Of a stretch of 8,239 bases of DNA, positions 5,646 to 8,239 are shown in pieces. Position 1 is the stretch's first letter. Each line of letters opens with the position of its first letter. The notes beneath the pieces were generated by a model. That model made no database searches, had not been told where the DNA came from, and saw only the letters and a list, made by a program, of their open reading frames with translations. Made by a program: the position numbers and the translations under genes. This stretch comes from Chloroflexota bacterium (GTDB taxonomy: Bacteria; Chloroflexota; UBA6077; FW602-bin22; JACQUS01): contig JACQUS010000243.1 in the NCBI GenBank assembly GCA_016210125.1, positions 1 through 8,239 of the forward strand, given 5' to 3'.

Positions 5646-6872
5646 ATGGGGAGTGCCGGGCCGCGTCGCCCGCTGGATGACGTGCGCATCCTCGACCTCA
5701 CGCAGGCCACGGCCGGGCCGTACGGCGTCATGCTGCTCGCCGACCTCGGCGCGGAGGTGATTAAGATCGAGCGCCCGGGCGGCAGCGACATCAGCCACGA
5801 GTTCGGGCCGTTCATCGCGAACGAGCGCGGCCGCGTCGCCGCCGGGTATCTACGGTACTGCCGCAACCGCAAGTCGCTGACGCTCGACCTCAAGCGACCG
5901 CGCGCCCGCGAGCTGCTCCTGGACCTGGTGCGCGTCTCGGACGTGGTCATGAGCAATTTCGGCGCTCGTACCATGGACCGGCTGGGCCTGGGCTACGAGG
6001 CGCTGCGCGCGGTGCACCCCGGTATCGTCTACGCCACGGCGAGCGGCTTCGGCTCGCCGGACGTGCTGCCCAGCCCATACGCCGACTGGCCAGCGTACGA
6101 CAACGTCGCCCAGGCGATGGGCGGGATGATGGACCTGACCGGCCATCCGGATGGCCCGCCGACCGAGTGCGGGGTGATCGTCTGCGATATGATTCCGTCG
6201 ATCCAGATGGCCCTTGGCGTGCTGGCGGCGCTGCACGAGCGCGCGCGCACCGGACTCGGCCAGCAGGTGGACGTGGCCATGTACGACGCCGCGGTATCGT
6301 TGCTCGCGCCGCAGATCGTGCCCTACCAGTTCACGGGCAAGGCGCCGACGCGCGGGCCTAAGTCGTGGGTGTGCCCGTACGGCGTCTTCCGTGTCCGCGA
6401 CGGGTGGGTGACCATCGGCGCGTCCTCGAACGCCCAGTGGGAGCGCCTGGCGCGGCTGGCCGGGCGCGAGGAGTGGCTCGCCGATCCGCGGCTGCGCACC
6501 GGTGAGAGCCGGCGCGTACACTACGACGAGGTCATCGCGCCGCTGCTGGAGCCGTGGCTGGCCGAGCGCACGCGCGACGAGGTCGTGCGCCTGCTGCTGG
6601 ACAACAACGTGCCGGTTGGGCCGGTGCACACGATCTCCGACATCGTCAACGACGACGGCCTGCGGGCGCGCAATATGCTCGTGGAGATCGACCATCCCGT
6701 AGCCGGGCGCTACGTCGTGCCAGGCAACCCGATCAAGCTCTCGCGCCATGTCCCGGAGGCGCCGTTCGAGCCGCCGCCGGCAGTCGGCGCGCACACCGAC
6801 GAGCTGCTGGCCGGGCTGCTTGGGCTGGGCGCGGACGAGATCGCCGCCCTGCGCGCCGAGGGCGTCGTCTAA
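5646..6872 (+). CDS. Family III CoA-transferase (CaiB/BaiF, formyl-CoA transferase-like)
   Basis: A 408-residue cytoplasmic enzyme, the usual family length, that moves CoA from a donor thioester to a carboxylic acid via an enzyme-bound aspartyl intermediate. The N-terminal block VRILDLTQATAGPYGVMLLA (13-32) followed by DLGAEVIKIERPGGSD (33-48) is the CoA-binding signature. RNRKSLTLDLK (73-83), SNFGARTMDRLGLGYEAL (103-120) and YATASGFGS (129-137) follow. Asp181 in VCDMIPS, before ALHERARTGLGQQVDVAMYD (195-214), is the presumed catalytic aspartate. The C-terminal part has NVPVGPVHTISDIVNDDGLR (321-340) and the closing GAHTDELLAGLLGLGADEI. ATG at 5646 has a GGGAGG ribosome-binding site (5634-5639) at ideal spacing. 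The acid substrate cannot be predicted, since family members act on oxalate, carnitine, (R)-benzylsuccinate, mesaconate and others. Confidence 0.93.
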   Translation: MGSAGPRRPLDDVRILDLTQATAGPYGVMLLADLGAEVIKIERPGGSDISHEFGPFIANERGRVAAGYLRYCRNRKSLTLDLKRPRARELLLDLVRVSDVVMSNFGARTMDRLGLGYEALRAVHPGIVYATASGFGSPDVLPSPYADWPAYDNVAQAMGGMMDLTGHPDGPPTECGVIVCDMIPSIQMALGVLAALHERARTGLGQQVDVAMYDAAVSLLAPQIVPYQFTGKAPTRGPKSWVCPYGVFRVRDGWVTIGASSNAQWERLARLAGREEWLADPRLRTGESRRVHYDEVIAPLLEPWLAERTRDEVVRLLLDNNVPVGPVHTISDIVNDDGLRARNMLVEIDHPVAGRYVVPGNPIKLSRHVPEAPFEPPPAVGAHTDELLAGLLGLGADEIAALRAEGVV

Positions 6873-6969
6873 GGGACGGCCGCACGCGTTCGCGTGGGAT
6901 GCGGACGATGCGCGCGCTTTGCGATGGCCGGCGGCGATGGCCCTGCGGACGGCCGACGGGTAGCGCAGG

Positions 6970-6986
6970 GGTCGCCGCAGGCGACC
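6970..6986 (+). terminator. Hairpin after the CoA-transferase gene, possible terminator
   Basis: GGTCGCC and GGCGACC form a perfect 7-bp stem with a GCA loop. The following bases lack a clear T-run (only CTTTGTT about 9 nt later), so intrinsic termination is uncertain. Confidence 0.35.
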
Positions 6987-7002
6987 GCTGGGAACCTTTG
7001 TT

Positions 7003-7036
7003 GGGGGGCGGCACCTCCCCGCCCAGAGCGGCGATG
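7003..7036 (+). repeat. Imperfect direct repeat, left copy
   Basis: This 34-nt block matches 7146-7178 at about 27 positions with one gap. The shared core runs GGCACC, a C-run, CCCA and AGCGGC-ATG. The two copies bracket a 109-bp interval with hairpins and short tandem repeats. Confidence 0.65.
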
Positions 7037-7051
7037 TTCGGCATAGCCGCT
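7027..7051 (+). repeat. Hairpin A (AGCGGC/GCCGCT)
   Basis: AGCGGC (7027-7032) pairs with GCCGCT (7046-7051). An inner ATG/CAT pairing across a single mismatch closes a TTCGG loop. The 3' arm is shared with hairpin B, so the two cannot form together. Confidence 0.6.
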
Positions 7052-7077
7052 CATCGCCCCGCCGGGGAGATGAGCGG
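7047..7077 (+). repeat. Hairpin B (CCGCTCATC/GATGAGCGG)
   Basis: A 9-bp perfect stem (7047-7055 with 7069-7077), one G-A mismatch, then CCCC/GGGG closing a GCC loop. This is the strongest dyad in the region. It competes with hairpin A for 7047-7051. Confidence 0.65.
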
Positions 7078-7082
7078 GATGG

Positions 7083-7114
7083 AAAGGGGAATCCGAAGGG
7101 GAATCCAAAGGGGG
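7083..7114 (+). repeat. Short 12-bp tandem repeat
   Basis: The unit RAAGGGGAATCC occurs at 7083-7094 and 7095-7106, with a partial third copy (AAAGGGGG) at 7107-7114 that runs into the next hairpin. No open frame with a ribosome-binding site uses it. Confidence 0.75.
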
Positions 7115-7126
7115 CGAAGCCCCTTT
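7108..7126 (+). terminator. Hairpin with trailing T-rich stretch, possible terminator
   Basis: AAGGGGGC pairs with GCCCCTTT around a GAA loop (8 bp including one G-T pair). It is followed 5 nt later by GTTCTTCTT (7132-7140). The T-run is interrupted and offset, so this may be a weak terminator or part of the structured element. Confidence 0.4.
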
Positions 7127-7145
7127 CGGGCGTTCTTCTTGGGGC

Positions 7146-7178
7146 GGGGTGGGGCACCCCCCTCCCACAGCGGCTATG
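7146..7178 (+). repeat. Imperfect direct repeat, right copy
   Basis: Matches 7003-7036. It contains a GGGGTG/CACCCC dyad around a GGG loop. Its end, AGCGGCTATG (7169-7178), is the exact reverse complement of CATAGCCGCT (7042-7051), giving a further long-range pairing option. It ends 31 bp before the next start codon. Confidence 0.65.
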
Positions 7179-7209
7179 TCCAGCGGAGACCGCACGGAGT
7201 GAGGAGGAC

Positions 7210-8239
7210 ATGACGGGTCCGCAAGAGCGATACGCCATCGTCGGCGTCGGCGAGACGGAGTACTCGCGCCATTCGGGGCGCTCGACGCGCGCGATGGCGG
7301 TGGAGGCAGTGCGCAACGCGATGAGCGACGCTGGCCTGAACGCCGGCGCAGTAGACGGCCTGCTCAGCTACCACTCGAACGACTCGACGACGTCGGTCGC
7401 CGTGGCCACCGACTTGGGCATCCGCCCGAACTTCTTCATGGACTGCTCGGGCGGTGGCTCCAGCAGCGAGGCGCTGGTGGGTCTGGCCTGCGGGGCGATT
7501 GAGATGGGCATGTGCCGCGCCGTGGCCATCTACCGCTCGATGAACGGCTACACGCAGTTTCGCATCGGCGGCACGGGCGCCCGGGCCGCCGCGCCGGTCG
7601 CCGGCGACGACCTGCTAGCGCGGCCCTACGGGTGGATGAGCGCCGGGCAGCGCTTCGCGCTCACGTTCATGCGCTATCTGTACGAGTACGGCGTGACCTC
7701 GGAGCAAGTCGCCCACGTCAAGGCCGTCCATTCGAGGCACGCGTCCAACAACCCCAAGGCCCTGATGCGCCAGCGCGTGAGCGTGGACGAGGTGCTGGCC
7801 TCCCGCTGGATCGTGAAGCCACTGCATCTGCTCGACTGCTGCCTCGAAACCGATAACGCCACCTGCATCATCGTCACCTCCCGCGAGCGCGCGCGGGACC
7901 TGCGCCAGCGCCCGGCGCTCATCATGGCCGCGGCCGGCCGCGTCTGCCGGCCGTATCCCGACTGGGTCTATCGGCGGGCGCCGCTGGCCCGCGTCGCCGG
8001 CGAGTACGCCGGGCCGCGCGTCTTCGAGCTGGCCGGGATCACCCACGACGATGTCGACCTGACCGGCTGCTACGACGCGTTCACGTTCACGACCGTGCTC
8101 CAGCTCGAGGACTACGGCTTCTGCCAGAAGGGCGAGGGCGGGCACTACGTGTCGGGCGGTTCGATCGAGCTGGGTGGCCGGCGACCGAACAACACGTCCG
8201 GCGGCCATCTGTGCGAGGCATACACGCACGGTATGAACA
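7210..8239 (+). CDS. Thiolase-fold protein of the SCPx/lipid-transfer (Ltp2/BbsB-like) type, 3' end outside window
   Basis: 343 residues are visible, with no stop before the window end. The N-terminus YAIVGVGETEYSRHSGRSTR (8-27) and AVEAVRNAMSDAGLNAGAVD (30-49) are typical of the thiolase-like lipid-transfer group. DCSGGGSSSEAL (78-89) holds Cys79 at about the nucleophile position, followed by the helix GLACGAIEMGMCRAVAI. The usual HDCF motif of SCPx thiolases is GCYDAF (286-291), with Tyr288 and no His. The C-terminal signature is NNTSGGHLCEAYTHGMN (327-343) with Tyr338 and His340, instead of the GHPxGATG of true thiolases. Such proteins often work with a DUF35 OB-fold/Zn-ribbon partner, expected downstream if present. 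ATG at 7210 follows GAGGAGG (7201-7207), although that spacing is only 2 nt. An upstream in-frame start is not evident. It may be a CoA-thioester aldolase or thiolase; the substrate is unknown. Confidence 0.85.
   Translation, partial: MTGPQERYAIVGVGETEYSRHSGRSTRAMAVEAVRNAMSDAGLNAGAVDGLLSYHSNDSTTSVAVATDLGIRPNFFMDCSGGGSSSEALVGLACGAIEMGMCRAVAIYRSMNGYTQFRIGGTGARAAAPVAGDDLLARPYGWMSAGQRFALTFMRYLYEYGVTSEQVAHVKAVHSRHASNNPKALMRQRVSVDEVLASRWIVKPLHLLDCCLETDNATCIIVTSRERARDLRQRPALIMAAAGRVCRPYPDWVYRRAPLARVAGEYAGPRVFELAGITHDDVDLTGCYDAFTFTTVLQLEDYGFCQKGEGGHYVSGGSIELGGRRPNNTSGGHLCEAYTHGMN

Larger units (their letters stand above)
6873..7209. other. Non-coding, hairpin- and repeat-rich intergenic region
   Basis: 337 bp between the CoA-transferase stop and the thiolase-like start. 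I see no gene. It is strongly enriched in G-runs and C-runs and in inverted repeats, listed separately. The first hairpin, CACGCG/CGCGTG at 6883-6896, lies 10 bp after the stop codon but has no T-tract. Such a concentration of structure suggests a dispersed intergenic repeat or an RNA-level control element rather than ordinary spacer. Confidence 0.6.

Noticed and set aside
7003..7178. Insertion sequence or MITE
   Set aside because: The long flanking repeats are direct rather than terminal inverted, no target-site duplication is evident, and there is no transposase. A dispersed repeat remains possible.
5850..7316. Long minus-strand open frame (488 codons) antisense to the CoA-transferase
   Set aside because: A GC-rich shadow frame. 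Its translation is Arg/Ala/His-rich without family motifs, and the opposite strand encodes a clear CoA-transferase.

Overview
This is a high-GC bacterial window carrying small-molecule catabolism and uptake genes. Nothing in it identifies the species. Two substrate-binding lipoproteins have long Ala/Pro/Lys linkers after the lipidated cysteine, and promoters look like TAGAAT. Both traits are common in Chloroflexota lipoprotein and promoter sets, but other high-GC phyla are possible, so the taxonomic guess is weak. No rRNA, tRNA, CRISPR array, transposase or phage gene is visible.

Layout: (1) 1-58 is a leader with a promoter-like element. (2) 59-2521 (+) is a tight three-gene operon: a ketopantoate-reductase-family oxidoreductase, an amidohydrolase-fold protein that has lost most of its metal ligands, and an allantoinase-like polysaccharide deacetylase that is cut off after about 174 residues. 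(3) 2469-5053 (-) holds two TRAP-transporter substrate-binding lipoproteins of different classes: DctP-type (2469-3653) and TAXI-type (3854-5053). No TRAP membrane subunits are in the window. (4) 5054-5645 is non-coding. It holds a consensus TTGACA promoter for the TAXI gene, a 20-bp tandem repeat array, and a promoter element nearly identical to the one at the start of the window. (5) 5646-6872 (+) is a family III (CaiB/BaiF) CoA-transferase. (6) 6873-7209 is non-coding and rich in hairpins and repeats. (7) 7210-8239 (+) is a thiolase-fold protein of the lipid-transfer/SCPx type, running off the window end.

How the genes may work together (inference): the binding proteins would capture an organic acid, the CoA-transferase would make its CoA thioester, and the thiolase-fold protein would make or break a C-C bond on that thioester. 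The first operon supplies a reductase and two hydrolase-fold proteins for related intermediates. The near-identical promoter elements before the reductase and the CoA-transferase suggest shared control. The substrate cannot be read from the sequence.

The points most worth a second look are the abrupt junction near 2465, the metal-ligand-poor amidohydrolase, the paired tyrosines of the thiolase-like protein, the 20-bp array, and the structured repeat element at 7003-7178. I do not see a clear new defence or mobile system here.
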